A DNA stretch of 64,000 nucleotides from Mesocentrotus franciscanus (taxonomy: Eukaryota > Echinodermata > Echinoidea > Camarodonta > Strongylocentrotidae): positions 5,808,060 to 5,872,059 of the forward strand of contig CP137666.1 of NCBI GenBank assembly GCA_037976565.1, written 5' to 3'. The notes under the pieces are model-generated. The model saw nothing but the letters and a program-made list of their open reading frames with translations, searched no databases and was not told where the DNA came from. Made by a program: the position numbers and the translations under genes. Positions 41,280 through 55,400 of the stretch are shown one piece after another (position 1 is the first letter of the stretch; each line of letters starts with the position of its first letter).

Positions 41280-41660
41280 ATTGCTTGGAGATATGTTTAG
41301 GGTTATGTAAGATCCCTATAAGTAGTATAGGTGTTGCAATGTTCGAGAGACATCTAACTTATTTTCTTTTTAATTCTTTAGATCTGCTTCAGGATAAAAG
41401 TTTGACAAAGAAAGCAACTACTATGATGGCAAATCTTATCACCTTCAATATTTCTCTTCATCCAATCAAAATATGATTGTATTCGCTATGATTTTGGCAC
41501 CACCGGAAAGACATAAAATCTTGGCTTTGAGGATTACAACTAAATTAACTTGGGCAAAGATCTTCTAGGATGTTCCAATTTGCCCAAGTTTGGATATTTG
41601 CTTTGCAGGTTACATCAAGCGGCATGATAAAGAAAGAAATAAGTCATATTCATTTCAAGC

Positions 41661-44600
41661 TCACAGAGCAGTCTCCTCCAGATGTCTATCCTGAGTAGTC
41701 TCTTTCTCCACCGCAACACTAGATGATGCCTTTCCTGCATCATCCACATTCTTCTCCTCCAGAACTTCTGGACTATTGTTGGAATTCATATTTTCATTCT
41801 TGTCCTCTCTGCTCTTATTTGTAGGTATGTCCTTCTCTGCTGACAACTCTTTGATAGGTTCAGTGACTATTGCAACTTTCTTGGGTTTGCCTGAGGGATC
41901 TTTAGGTCCAGATTTTTGTTTGGATGAAGTGTCCTTGATACCAGCTTGGGCCAGTGCTTCCAGCATCTGGGGCATCTGTTCCTGTAGTTTGATCTGGACA
42001 CGTAGCTCTGCACAGGCTTCACGTTCGTTGTGGATGTTATGACTCAACTGCATGTTTTTCCGCTGTTGGAAAGAAAAATCACAACAAACAAGCTTGTTAA
42101 CAAATGGTAATGGATGTATTACTTTTGATCAACAATTGTGAATTGTCCTTGACTTCAGTCAAGCCCACGTTGACAAATTTTGAATGAGAAATGCATCATC
42201 ATGATATCCTAAATACTGAAGTCTTCACAGACTCATAATGTACATGTAGTTTCCAATTTTTTTATAGACCCTTCTGGGCCAACATGTCTTTGGAAATTTA
42301 CTTTCCATGGTGAAATATTGATTTATAATGCTTTGTTTCACTAATAAATTAGGAATAAAATATCTTACATGGATATTCACTTCATCACAGTGGAAATTAC
42401 CGGTATGTAATTTTTTTCTACAGCCAATTCAATTTTCATTTATTTCATTCTTAACTTCTCTGCTGCCATTTACTGTGGAAATGCCATGGATGGAGTGGAA
42501 ATACTTGGAATCTCACTTACTCTCAATTCCTCATTCTCCCTGATCAGTCCTTCTAGTATCCTCTGTAACTCTTCTTCATCCTCCTATAGATAGTTTTTGT
42601 CAAGGAAAATATACGACTTACACAAAAATTGACATCTACACAATCAACAGAAGTAATTTATACAGCATTATGATAATGTCCATAGATCTCCCAATATTAT
42701 TGCTAATTAAGAGATGAGAAGAGGCTTTGTGAGAAGAGGCTTTGTTACACTTTCTTTGATGTGAATCCATTCAGTTAACATGAGGAATCACATCGCTAGT
42801 GATATTTGTTTTTCTCGCAATGTATGGTCAGTAAGGGATCTAAAAGATCACGACGTTTCGTGCGCCGCTGCAACACTTCGTCAGGTGATAAAATCTAATG
42901 TAAGCAAGCGTCTTTTATACTCTACGGGACGACCAGCGGTCAGTTAATTGGATCAATAATTGGAGCAATAGCGGACAAGGCCTATTGGCCGACGCACACG
43001 GTGCTCAACCAATCAGCAGGCTGCTGGCTCGGCTCGCCTGCCAGGCGGAAACAATAGCGTGCTCAAACCAATCAACGCCTGCTGATTGGAATCGACCGGT
43101 GCTGGCCGGCTGGACGGGTGTCATGGTGGCATATCGTACGTGCGTCGGCCAATAGGCCTTGTGCGCTATTGTTCCAATTATTGATCCAATTAACTGACCG
43201 CCGGTCCTCCTGTAGAGTATAAAAGACGCTTGCTTACAATAGATTTTATCACCTGACGAAGTGTTGCAGCGGTGCACGAAACGTCGTGATCTTTTAGATC
43301 CCCTATTGACCATACATTGCGAGACAAACGAATATCACTAGCGATATTATTTTCGATACTACATCTGCAATGAGTAATATATTTAGCATGAGGAATCACC
43401 TTTCGAGTTTCATTTAAATAAAACAAGGGAAATGCTCTCGGCGGTCTCGCCTGCATTACGCAATTCGATATGATAAAAAATTGAGGGTGGGACATTATTT
43501 ATAGGCAGGGTGGCCCATCAGCAGGCCCCCAAAAATGAAATCCTCTGAATATAACAGCATTTTGAAGTGAATATTGACTAAGAATCATCAGAAGAATTAT
43601 TTACTATTATTTGTACCAAGATTGATAACTTTCATGAAACATGAACAAATAACAAAAATTGATATGTTAATTCTCATATTAAGTTGTGAAAACATAATCC
43701 AAGTCTACTGACCTAAAATGACCTTCATGGAATTTGAACAAACACTTTTGAAATTATGCTAAAAATTCAAAATCTTGATGTTGATGCCACAACAAGTCTA
43801 AGTTTGCAGACTTGAAATGACATTTGACCTTGAATTTCTCACCTAAAAGACTAATGACATGATTGATGATACTTGATAACCCTTATGTTCAAGTTTCATG
43901 GAATAGGAATGTATACTTTCAAAATTATATTAAAAATTCAAAATCTTAACCTCAGGTTAAGTTTTTGATGATAATGCCACAACATAGTCTAATGGGGCGT
44001 TGCAAGAAATTTGCAATTGATTGCAAGTTGCGATTGATTGCAATTTGCAAAATTTGCAACTGATATTTGCAATCGATTGCAACTCAACTTTCTTGCAACA
44101 CCCAAATAGTCTCCTAAATTTCCTTGGATTTTGTTAGGATTTAAGTTTTTGACAATTCAGTGAAATTAACTAGATCTAGCTTTTATTCTCCCCCCTCTCT
44201 TTCTCTCTCTCTTACTAATGGGGCGATGCAAGAATGTTGAGTTGCGATCAATTGCAAATTTGCAATTAATCGCAAGACTTGCGCTTGATTTTGGAGATTT
44301 GCAATTGATTGCAACTTTCTTGCAACGCCCCATAAGTTTGTTGACCTGAAATGACCTTTGACCTTGACTTTGTGACCTGAAATTCTACTCACATGATTGG
44401 GGATACTTGATAACCCTTTAGGCCAAGTTTCATTGAATAAGAACATATACTTTTAAAATTATATTAAAAATTCAAAAACTTAACCTTAGGTTAAGTTTTT
44501 GATGTTGGAAAAGCGGCGCCTATGTCTCGCACATTTCACATGAATAGCTCTATATCCATTCTTCAGAGGTGATAATTCAATTCCATTTCTACATGTACAA

Positions 44601-46410
44601 CTGAAGGAAAAAAAAATAAATAAATAAAAGGTTGTGCACAAAGTCCTGAACACACAAAATAAAAAGACATAGCATCACATTCCATTGAGCTACCATCTTT
44701 TCCCCACTATAAAATATAAAAAACATTGAATATCATCTATACGGTCGAAATTGTATAGAAAGACAGTCCTAGAGAGAAAAACAGAGTGGTTTTTACAGGC
44801 AGGTGGTCTAAACAGTCTTTCTTTACATGTTTCAATAGTAACCCTTTCAAGGTTAACAAAAAAATGTGGTCTTTCTATACAGAATGGCATTTATACAGGG
44901 TTGACTGCTTATCTTTGCTAATATTCAAAAAGATACACTTTCACTGCTACTCTCTGATGCCACAGAGCTGTCGATGCTATCCACCGATGCCCCTCTCCTC
45001 CTGGCTGCTTGCTTAGCTTCAGAGATGACAGACTGTAGCTTGGCGATCTCCTGCCGCTCAGCCTCGATGCGCTTCTGGAGCTCGTTGCGGATGTTCATCA
45101 ACTCATCGTGTTCTGCGACCACCTCGGCTTGTGACAGGAGCAGGAGTTTCATCATTTCTGGTGAAGGAGGAAACGGGATAGGAAGGGGTAAATATTGATA
45201 ATCTTTATGCATCCAATACAAAATAAAGATCTCTATACATAACTGTGTACATGCATAATCTTTTATACAGTAATGCATTAAAAGCCACTAACTTTACTCC
45301 ATGAAAGTTTTGCTGAATGCTAATGGCGGGTGTTTCTGCACATGTGATCATCATCATCAATGTGATCATTCAATGCTTTTGCAGCATAAAACATGGACCA
45401 CTAAAAATATTGCCCCAAATTTATGGATTTACAGTATTCGTTTTAATAATTACTGAACCTCTTAAACTTTTAAGTTACTTCAGATGGTAAATAGTACATG
45501 TACACATGGCAAGATTGATATAACGTTTACGCAGTTTAGAAAAGACAACAACACAGACTACTATTATGTAGTTAATAGGATATTGTTGTCTACGTATCAT
45601 TATTGAGGAACTATAAGTAGTAGTTTGACACAGTTAAAAGATAAAAGATAGAAAAATAAGAAATACAAACATCCTTCACTTGAGCAAAAATAAAGATGTG
45701 CTATTGAGATAATTACCTAGGTCTGGTTCAGCTTCTTTCTCTGGTTCATCTTCTTTCTCTACCTCTTCCTCACTCTCAGCTCTTGATTCTTCTTTCCTTT
45801 CCTCCTTCGTCGCCTCCTTCGTCTCCTCCTTTGTATCCTCCTTTGTATCCTCCTCAACTTGTGCTTCCTCTTCTTCTGTTTTCTCCTGGAAAACATCGAC
45901 CTCATCATCTCCACTTACAGGTTCCTCTTTCTTGTCCTTGGGAGCTGTAGCATCAGCTGGCTTTTCAACTTCTAAAAATCAAAAGAAATATCAAAGCTTT
46001 CAAATAATCTTTTTATTCTATTTTTCACTTTAATCATTTATCATTCAGTACCTCTGTTCCAAACACATAAAAAGTTAATAATTCATATTTGTACCCTGAA
46101 AAAGACCCCCCCCCCATACCTGTAGTCAAAAGGATGAATACATAGTTTAAATTGGTATATTGCATTCAAAATACTTCATGTAACATACCAGTGGGTGTCT
46201 CTTTGACATCCTCTTTCAATGGTGCCGGTGGTTGAGACATTGTCTTTATAGGAGAACGTTCTTTAGATGATGATGTTGATGATGTCTTGGTATCCTTGCT
46301 TTCCATCTCCTTTTCTTTCGCTGCTAGTCTAGTCTCAGAGACTCTTCTGCTCACTCGTAACTGGAAAAAAGAATGATGAAAGTTACATGTTTCAATACTT
46401 TCATAAACAC

Positions 46411-46447
<37 letters not shown>

Positions 46448-49400
46448 TTGAAGTCACACTGTAACTGCTTGGTAACTTGTATGCTGTCTGTTCAGAGCCA
46501 GAGGGTCATTAACTCTGTGTTAAAGTATTTGAGTTAACACTCTTCTGGCTCCAAACAGACTATATATTTGAACTCTAACTGTCCCAGGGATGAAATCTCA
46601 AAGCATTGTGTATCCATTGGAAAAGATGCTATGTAAATTGCTATCATATCATTAATACAATTATAACAGTTACAATATACTTTGAAGTTTATCTCCAATT
46701 CTGCTAATGAAGGAATACAAAATTCTCACAGAAGCCAAAATCGTATCTCCCAACAGAATTTGATGGTAAACATATAACTGCTATAAAGTCATGACCAAAA
46801 ACAAAAGAAGAGAAAATACAAACATCTGATGAAGACACTGATACATATATGGGAAGTAGACAATCCTTTTACCTATGTTGTAATCTTTTGCAAAACAAGG
46901 CATGTGATCATCAATCTCAATCTAAATCTGGATCTGACTACTTGTTTACTAAATATAGCCAACTGGTCATCAAGGCCAGTTTTTATTTAATTGCTTTCAA
47001 GAATAGCAAGTGCTTATAATTCTCAAAGCACCCATAAATGGATAGAAACCAAACAGTAAGTCCTATTGACTTTGTAAACGCATATGTATTGAAACCAAAT
47101 CACAAGTACCATATTCTTACCTTTCTCTTTAGTTGTGTGACTACTCTCTGCACCTCCCATAGATTATCTTCTGTGCTCTGGAAAATGAGAAGGAAATACA
47201 GAGAAAAAAAAATCAGAGGAAATCATTCAGCTATACATGACAGAATGTTGCCAGGGATGTTATATCATATGTCTCTTTCTTTTAACCCCCAACAATCACC
47301 CCTTCCAAGGCCTTCTGATTACACGGATGAAAATCAATAGCATTGGATCATCAGATTATCCTTCTTAAAAATGTATTATCATGTGATATCATTTGATAAC
47401 ATGCCAATGTTATGGTCTGGGTTCATGGCCATACAAATAGCAATAACCAGTCAAACATAATATGACATGAGAGCAAAGAGTCATAAATATATCCAGAATG
47501 CATTGATCACAATCTTCTAGATCGTATTACTGTACTAATCCATGCATGTAGAGTCAGATTATCTCTTATTTCCTTTAACTAAATATTATTTTACTTTGGA
47601 TTAGTAATGCTTTCCAACTATTTTTAATCAATAAATTTATTCGATTTTGTTGGTTATGTTAAGGATTGGGATATCTTACACTTATAACTACACAGATAGA
47701 ATTCCAATTATAATATTCAAGATTGGCAATGCTCTTAATTTATTTCTTAGTCATTACATTTGTCTTGCTTTGACTTTGTTTGTTAAGGTAAAGCTGGGAT
47801 ATCTTGTTTACTAGTGCCAATCTTACAATACAAGTCAACATAAAGAATTTTGATTATCTAAACTGAGATTTGTAATGCTTTTCATTGTTTTCAATAAGTT
47901 TTCACTCTCAACACTACATGTATATTCACTCTACTTCTTAGGTTAAGGTTGGGGTATATCTAATTTCCGGATGCTAAACAAAAATCTACACATGGATTTT
48001 TTATTAGTGTATTTTAAAATTGTACTGGTCCCTCCTTCTTTAATCATTACATCATTTTGATTGTAATGATGACTGCTTGCATATTATATACCTATTTTAG
48101 AAGGTACATGTACATGTATATTACTGAATAGGCGAATTCAGGTGGAGTATAATATAATTTAGTCATCATTTTACCTTGTGAGCGACCCCTCGATTAAGCT
48201 CCTCATGCATTTTGGCAAGAATTAATTCATGACGTAGTAGTTCCTCTTCTAGCTCCCTACAAGAATGGAAAAAGGGATATATTCACTGAAATTAATAACA
48301 ATATCAATAAATATATTGTTACATGATAATCAAAAATACTTACTACTTATACTACTACATCAAGGCAAGAGAAGAGGTTAGTGTGATTTAAAGATATGCA
48401 TACATAGTCAAGTCCATACATACACAGAGATATAGGGAGGGGAAATAGATGAGAAAGAGGATGAGATAGACAAGGCCAGATTTAAGAGTAAGGAAGGATA
48501 AGACTAAGGGATAATGACGAAGCAAGATTGTATGTTGGAAAATGGGAGGGCAACTTATAAAGTGCTTCATTCACCAGTAAATTCTCCCTTCTATTTTAAG
48601 AACTGAACTGTGCAAAACTGCCCCTCCACAGCATGTCAATGGCTGCCAATACAGTATCAGAAGCATACATCTTTACTCAATTGTTTTCCTAAAACTCAGT
48701 GATAAAAAGAATAAAACATTTGGTGCTTTGAGATAGATTTCTCATATGCTTTTTAGAATTTACCTACATAAAACAAAAGGGATCAAACTGTATTTTCTCA
48801 TCATTGCAAACCTACTGCATATAGCCTTAAGTCACAGTGCATGATGGTGTGCATGATGGTGTGCATGATGGTGTGCCTACATGTACATCTGACTTCATTA
48901 TTATTCTTGAATTTTCATTTCAGTCAGTAGTACAGCATTATATCTTTCTGATACAAATTCACTCTTCAGCATCCAATCTTTTCTCTTTTCCTCTTACTTT
49001 TAGAGAACAGTATACTTTATAAATCTGTGATTGCAAAGGACTGCGCAAACCACCTCCTAAGAGGACAATATTTAATCATTGTAGCATTTCTCAAATAATC
49101 TTGACAAATCCATTCCCTTTTTAAGTTATCTCAACAGCTGTGAGAAGAAATAGGGCACATAATATATGGGGTCATGTAGTAAAAAGATAGTTGTTGTTTT
49201 AATCTCTATCATTCATTATTTACTATGTAAAGTCAGCAGAGCTTAGTGGCCCCCTCCTCCACAAAATATTTGGCCTTGGGCCAGAAACACAAGCTTAAAG
49301 GAGGGCCATTTGGGGTACATCAATATCATAAACTGAACCCAATCTTTCCAAGATCAATCAACAGGGGGACAAAAAGCATCAGAAATCTCTCTGATTTTTT

Positions 49401-52400
49401 CTCTTACAAACTTCCATGATTACATAATATAATTTTTGAATGGTTTTGAAATTATTCTTAATAGTTCTCTTTTAATCCTTCAAACATTTGCTACCACATG
49501 AATATATCTTGTTTTGAAAAGTTTTCTGTTATCATTTGTGTTTTTGTTTTTGTTATGTTTTTGTTTTCCATTTTCTTTTTTAAACAATATGTTGTGGATA
49601 ACAATGTAGCTACAATGCAAGTATGCTCTTCTTTCACATATTGTTTAATCAACTATCATTCCATATTGAAAGTGAACCAAGATCAATGGGCCTACTCTCA
49701 GCCTCCTTGACCATGGGGGCCTGTGTGAACACAGCGTTTATACATAGGTCTAGCACTTGATTTCATTATCTTCTCTCTACTGGCTATGAAATATTCTTAT
49801 GAGAGCCAGAATTTCATCTGTTCAGAGTCAAAAGGGCCTTAACTCTGTTGAAGTGTACGAGATAAACCCTTTTGGCTCTTAACAGATGAAAACTTAGAAA
49901 GGGCCAGGGGAGGAAATGAAATGATTGACTATAATTGATTTAGTATTCCATTGGTTTCCTCTGGGTCACCAAGTGTGCTAATTTGATTTCACTTCGGTCA
50001 AGTGCTTGACAAGGAGAGATATGACTGGAAGGTATGTCAAACAGGAATAATATTTGTCTGAATTATTCACTAGCGTGAACAGTTTGACATACAATATCGA
50101 TCCTGGGATATCAGCTTTCTGAAAATTGATGTACATACACATACATGAATATTGTACATTTCAAAAAGTATGGTGTACATTCATCAGAACACAATTCCTG
50201 AAAAAAGAAGTAATACCAAAATATCTCTTGCTCAACTTTTATCCTTCTATAGTAAAGGGAGCCAAAAAAACTCATCAATTGAGAGCCAGAAGGGCGTTAA
50301 CTCTCTTTTGAAGTATGAGCTTCATGTAATGTCCTTTAGGCTCACAGCAGACAGCAATTTAATGTGGCATCATAGTTTCTTTTTTTACTATTTACTGCAT
50401 AAAATTATAATTTGTATAACTTACGCTGTGGTATCTGGAATTTCAAATGTAGTCCCTGGTATCCATTCAAGAGGTTTGGGGCACCTAGATAGGAGTAGAC
50501 AGATTGATATCATGTTAGTGTCTTACAGATATCTTGGTCATTGTACCTCTTTAAGAAGTTAAAGGGCAATCCAACCTTTCTAATAAGTTCATTTGAATTC
50601 AAGCATAAAAATCAGAGAAACAGAAATGCAAAAGTTTGAAATAAATCGGAACAATATTAAGAAAGTTATGAGTGTTTGAAATATGAGATCACTACAGCTG
50701 TGCGAATCTCAACTCAGCAATTTTGTCAGTGGATTGTGACGTAGTGACGGATTTTCGCGTAGAAAAATATCACTTATTTCTGTTTTTCTTCCAAGTGCCT
50801 TTGCCCTCGGGGCACTACTCAAAATATATCATGGAGAGTACATTATTACAGGTCCTCAAAAAAGAACAGACCATCCCGAGTCATACATTTATGAAAAGTT
50901 GAAATTTTAGTCCTTTTGTGTATTGGAGCAAATGGGAAAGTTGTACAACACTACATCACATAGACATTATCAATTCAGCCAATTTGAAGAGCCCATACCT
51001 ATAGTAATTGCAACTTTCAAAAATTCGTAACTTTCTAATTTTTTGTCCGATTTCATTCATATTTTATCAGTATGCTTCTCTGATTTTTCTGCTTTATTCT
51101 AGACAAGTTTGCTATCAAGGTTGGATTTCCCTTTAAGTATACATGTACCTATACACTGAGTTGGCAACATTAAAAACATCTTTTAGTTATTAAGAAGATA
51201 AAATCCTTTTTTCTAGTATCAAAAGTCTAGAGAAAATCAGGTGACATTTCAGACAGACCTAATCACCTCCTGTGAGGAAATTATTAAAAGGTTGTAATTA
51301 TTCTGACATTTGAATATGTTTCCTTACAACATCCCCTCCCTCCTTTCATCTTTCATATATTAATATTTCAATGACTCTACACCATTCTTCCTTCCCCACT
51401 CCTTTCCTTTACAGCTTCCTAGAATAAGAGCATCATTATATCCTTCACCACATATTGCAATAATAAAAATGAACCAATTAATAATGATAAATAATACCAA
51501 CTGTTTCCTAGAAAGCACTTTACCAGTCACCATGTAACTGACCAGCATGCTAACAGACTTATTATCCCAATCACGGGATTCTAAACATGATTCCACATTT
51601 TATGTAGTTCACACTCTCCACTCCCTTTGGAGCATTCCAGCCAGTCGCCCTTTTTACAGGCATGATCATACTAATCCAATCACATTGACCTTTGCATCCT
51701 CCCAGGTACCCATTAACACCTGGGTGGAGAGGAGTAATGTAGATAAAGTGCCTTGCTTAAGGACATAAGTGTTGTACTGGGGATTGAACCCTTAACCTTT
51801 GCTTCCCCAGTCAAGTGATGAAACCACTTGAATAATACATGTACATACTTCTTGAGTTTGACATCACTGAAAAACTCCTTCCAATATGTGAATAGAAGGT
51901 TCATAGTACGATGGCTAATCCTCATGGTCGGACACATCACAATGGACAGGTTCTGTATCGTCATCTTTGTTTCCTCTTTCTGTTAAATTGGCAACAAATA
52001 TAGAACAATGATACATTTCAAGGGGGAAAGTGTTGATGATGTAAAACAGAATGGAATAGTATAAAGCAAAAGCTACATAAAAATGACTTAAACACACAAT
52101 GGTATGAATTATTTTGGCAAACATTCGATATTCATTGTAACTATTGGAATGTTTCATATTAAAGTAAATCTGTACCCTTGCCTATAAGCAAAAATTCACA
52201 ATCCTGCTTTAAGTAGAATCTTTGATATTATATACAAATACAATGCAAGTCTGTTACTATAAATATACCACATACCAAAATATGTAACAAGTGAAATTAA
52301 GATGAGTAATGTTAAAACAGCTCTAAGTATTTATACAAAAATGCAATGTCTTGTAAAATGTGACTTTCTAAAAATAAAAAATGATCTGTAAATGATACTC

Positions 52401-55400
52401 GAACTCAAAACAAAAGCTAGAAAATGGTTTCATAACAGAAAAGCAATTATGCATATAAGAACAAAAATTAGAATTGTAAATCTATTTTCTTACCTTTTCT
52501 AATATATGAGCTAAGTGAACCACTGTCCATGAAAGAAGGGTGTAGTTACACTTTGGTAGCTGGGCTAGGAGCTTCTTGAATGCACCTATTCTCTCCTCTA
52601 CTGTGGTCAGACCTTGATAATAAATAAAAAGATAGTATTATCAAACTAGTAAACAAACAAGAACAGACAATCAGATATTTTCCAAATTAATGGAGAGGTC
52701 CACCCTGTCATTAAGTTGGTTTTTAAAAAAGCAGAAAATGAGAGAGGCAAAATAGTGAAAGTTTGACCAATATCCTATTAAAAATAGCAAGGTAATTAAC
52801 TTTCAAAGTTGTCATCAGTGAAACACAAATTGGCGACACCATGGCGTATCTTGCGAGCTCCTCTCCAATTTGCTCTGTTCAGAAAATTTCATAAACTGTC
52901 ATTTTGTTAGTTATTGATGATGGAATAGATTTGTTTCATGCAGGGGTTGTATAAAAACATATTTGCAATAATTATATTTAGGGTGAATGTATAATTGAAA
53001 ATTGGAAGAAAACAAAAAGTGGTACAGGGCAAATGAGAAGGGTCCTCGCAAAATACGTCACAGAGTTGCCAATTTGTGTTTGATTGATTGCACCTTTAAA
53101 AAAATCATAACTTTCTTATTTTTGATTGTTTTTTGCTCAAACTTTCACTTACCTGTTTCTCTCACTTTTCTGCTGCTATTAAAACCAATTTAATATCAGG
53201 GTGACTTCCCCTTTAACTACTTTGTCTAATTCAAGCTTACAGAAGGGGAAAACTGGGACTGAAATTCGAACTGAGAATTTGGGTGCGACTAATCCATTCT
53301 ACCCGGACTATTACCAGATCTCCACAAACAAATCAAACAGCCCTTCAGCCAAAATACAGACTGACCCTAAGGAAATAACCACAAATCTACGGATTACCCA
53401 ACTCAAATTATTTTGTTTTCCCTTCTTCAATCTTGATATGTTCTAATATTTTATTTTATCTCTTTTTATAATTTCAAATCTTCTTGTTCCCTCATAATTC
53501 TTGCATTGAGACATGTAAAGTTGTATGCTGCATATTATACAAATATTGACTGCTTTGAGGGGTATGGTTAAAATAACAATTGCTCATAGTGATCTTGAAA
53601 CTGTACTGTGCAGGAGCTATAGTTTTAACCGTAATCCGAAAAATAAGCAGTCAATATTTGTTTTATATACTGCATCCCAAGTGTGAAAAAGAGATACTTC
53701 AAAAGAATATGCCTGTTAAAGTATTTTTATTTGTAGAGTCAAAGGAAATTTTACCCATCTATTAAAGAGCATTGTGTGTGTCTCACAGCGCGTATTCACT
53801 GTTAACTTCACACGCAATCAGTGTGTCCTTGTATTGTACATGCAAGTAGAACTATGCCCGGTCACTATTTTTTGCTATACTGCCCAGAAGTCAGTAGCAA
53901 ATTTCATGCCTGCAGTTTTGACCATTCAGAGGCCTAGAATCTTTATATGCGGTATATAATACACATAATTTGTCTAAAATAATATATGATATATAATATA
54001 TGATATGCAATTTATGAAAAGGTTTACAATTATGTGAAATCATCTATATGAAGTACTATACACTTGCTGAAAGTTAAAATTAACAACTTTAGAGAGTTAG
54101 TATGACAATCCACTTTACCCGGACACTTCTAATCTCCATAATATCCAGTTTTTCCCCCATCACTTCCTACCTACCTGCAGCGTGTTCGAATACTGGAGTA
54201 AGTTTAGAAGTCAAGATTGTGTCAGGCAATTCTCTGAGATACAGTTTAAAGAGGCTGGTAATGATGGTGGGGTCACAATCCTGTAGGTTGACCTTTTCGT
54301 TGTTGTTGTTGTACTGTGTCTTCAAAGCCTCCACCTTGGATTTCACCCCAGACAGACGGTAGATACCTGCTGTTGTGAGTCCTGTGCAAGGAAGAAAAAA
54401 AATGAAATGGATTAAGTCATGAGTTTATCTGGTGTACGTTTCCAGGCTTATAAGAAGTTTCATAACTCTTTGTAAAAAAAAAAAAAGAATTGTATGAAAC
54501 ATTTAAAAATTATTCTTCAAAAATATTAATACTAGATAACATATTTCACAATAAATGGTGATTCCAGAAAATTGAAGCTCATACATCTTGCATTTTCTTC
54601 CCATTTAGGTGAAATAAACATAAGAAAATAACAAAATTAATGATTTTGTTCATTTTGTTTTGATATGAAAATCTTCACTGTTACTAATATCATTTGAGAT
54701 TATATTGAATCTACAGTCAGCAATTATATTAAATCTCCATTCTTGCTATTTCATCTCATCATGAAAGCCAAGGCTGCAGGAGATATCTCCAATAATTCCT
54801 TGTACACAAAGTGACTGATCCTCTAAAGCCATGCATTTATTGGCTCATGGATGCAATTCATCTGCTTTGTAATGCAGCTCAGACAGACAGACAGACAGAC
54901 AGAGGATAGATGATATCATCATAGACTGAAAGAGTCATTTAAATAGATGAAGGAAAACTTTTAAAAATCAGATGCTTTGACTTGTAAAAATAAAAGACTT
55001 CACAAGAGATTTATGAAACTAAGTCTTAATATGCTGTAAATAGTTTCTTTACATCTACATTTGTACACAATATATGAAGATGAATCACATCCCAGACTGT
55101 TTGCAAAAGTCTCTTGTGGTAATATTGGCTTTTATTAACAATTTAGTCGGTTTCTGCTTATAAAATATCAATTTTAGCTTCATTTTCCTAGAGAAATATT
55201 GAATGGTTGACCTAAGTTTCTACTTTGTCCCCCAATTATTACCTGACAAACCTTTCTTAATTTTTCAAATGTATTAAATAATGACTAGATTAAGGTTACT
55301 CTTTATTTTAATTATTCAAAGCTTTTTTAAGTTTTTGGAATTCATCATGAATTGATCAAAGGACCCCATTCAATTCAACAAAACGTTCATACACATTAAA

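Larger units (their letters stand above)
43700..44515 (+). repeat. TGACCTTTGACC repeat units interrupted by two small MITEs
   Basis: Related units with ACCTGAAATGACCTTTGACC, GATACTTGATAACCCTT, AAATTATATTAAAAATTCAA and GGTTAAGTTTTTGATG occur at about 43790-43980 and 44335-44515, with a partial one at 43700-43790. Two MITEs lie between them. Confidence 0.7.
46189..48256 (-). other. RALBP1: Ral-binding coiled-coil exons of the RALBP1 homologue
   Basis: Exons 48256-48175, 47177-47121 and the start of 46360-46189 encode HELILAKMHEELNRG and LWEVQRVVTQLKRKLR. The His of the first helix and the Leu-Trp pair of the second align by eye with human RLIP76 residues known to contact RalA/RalB (around H413 and L429-W430, from memory). 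Ral binding is therefore probably conserved. Confidence 0.75.

Noticed and set aside
43005..43495. Minus-strand open frames over the foldback
   Set aside because: They only read through the inverted repeat and show no protein family motif.
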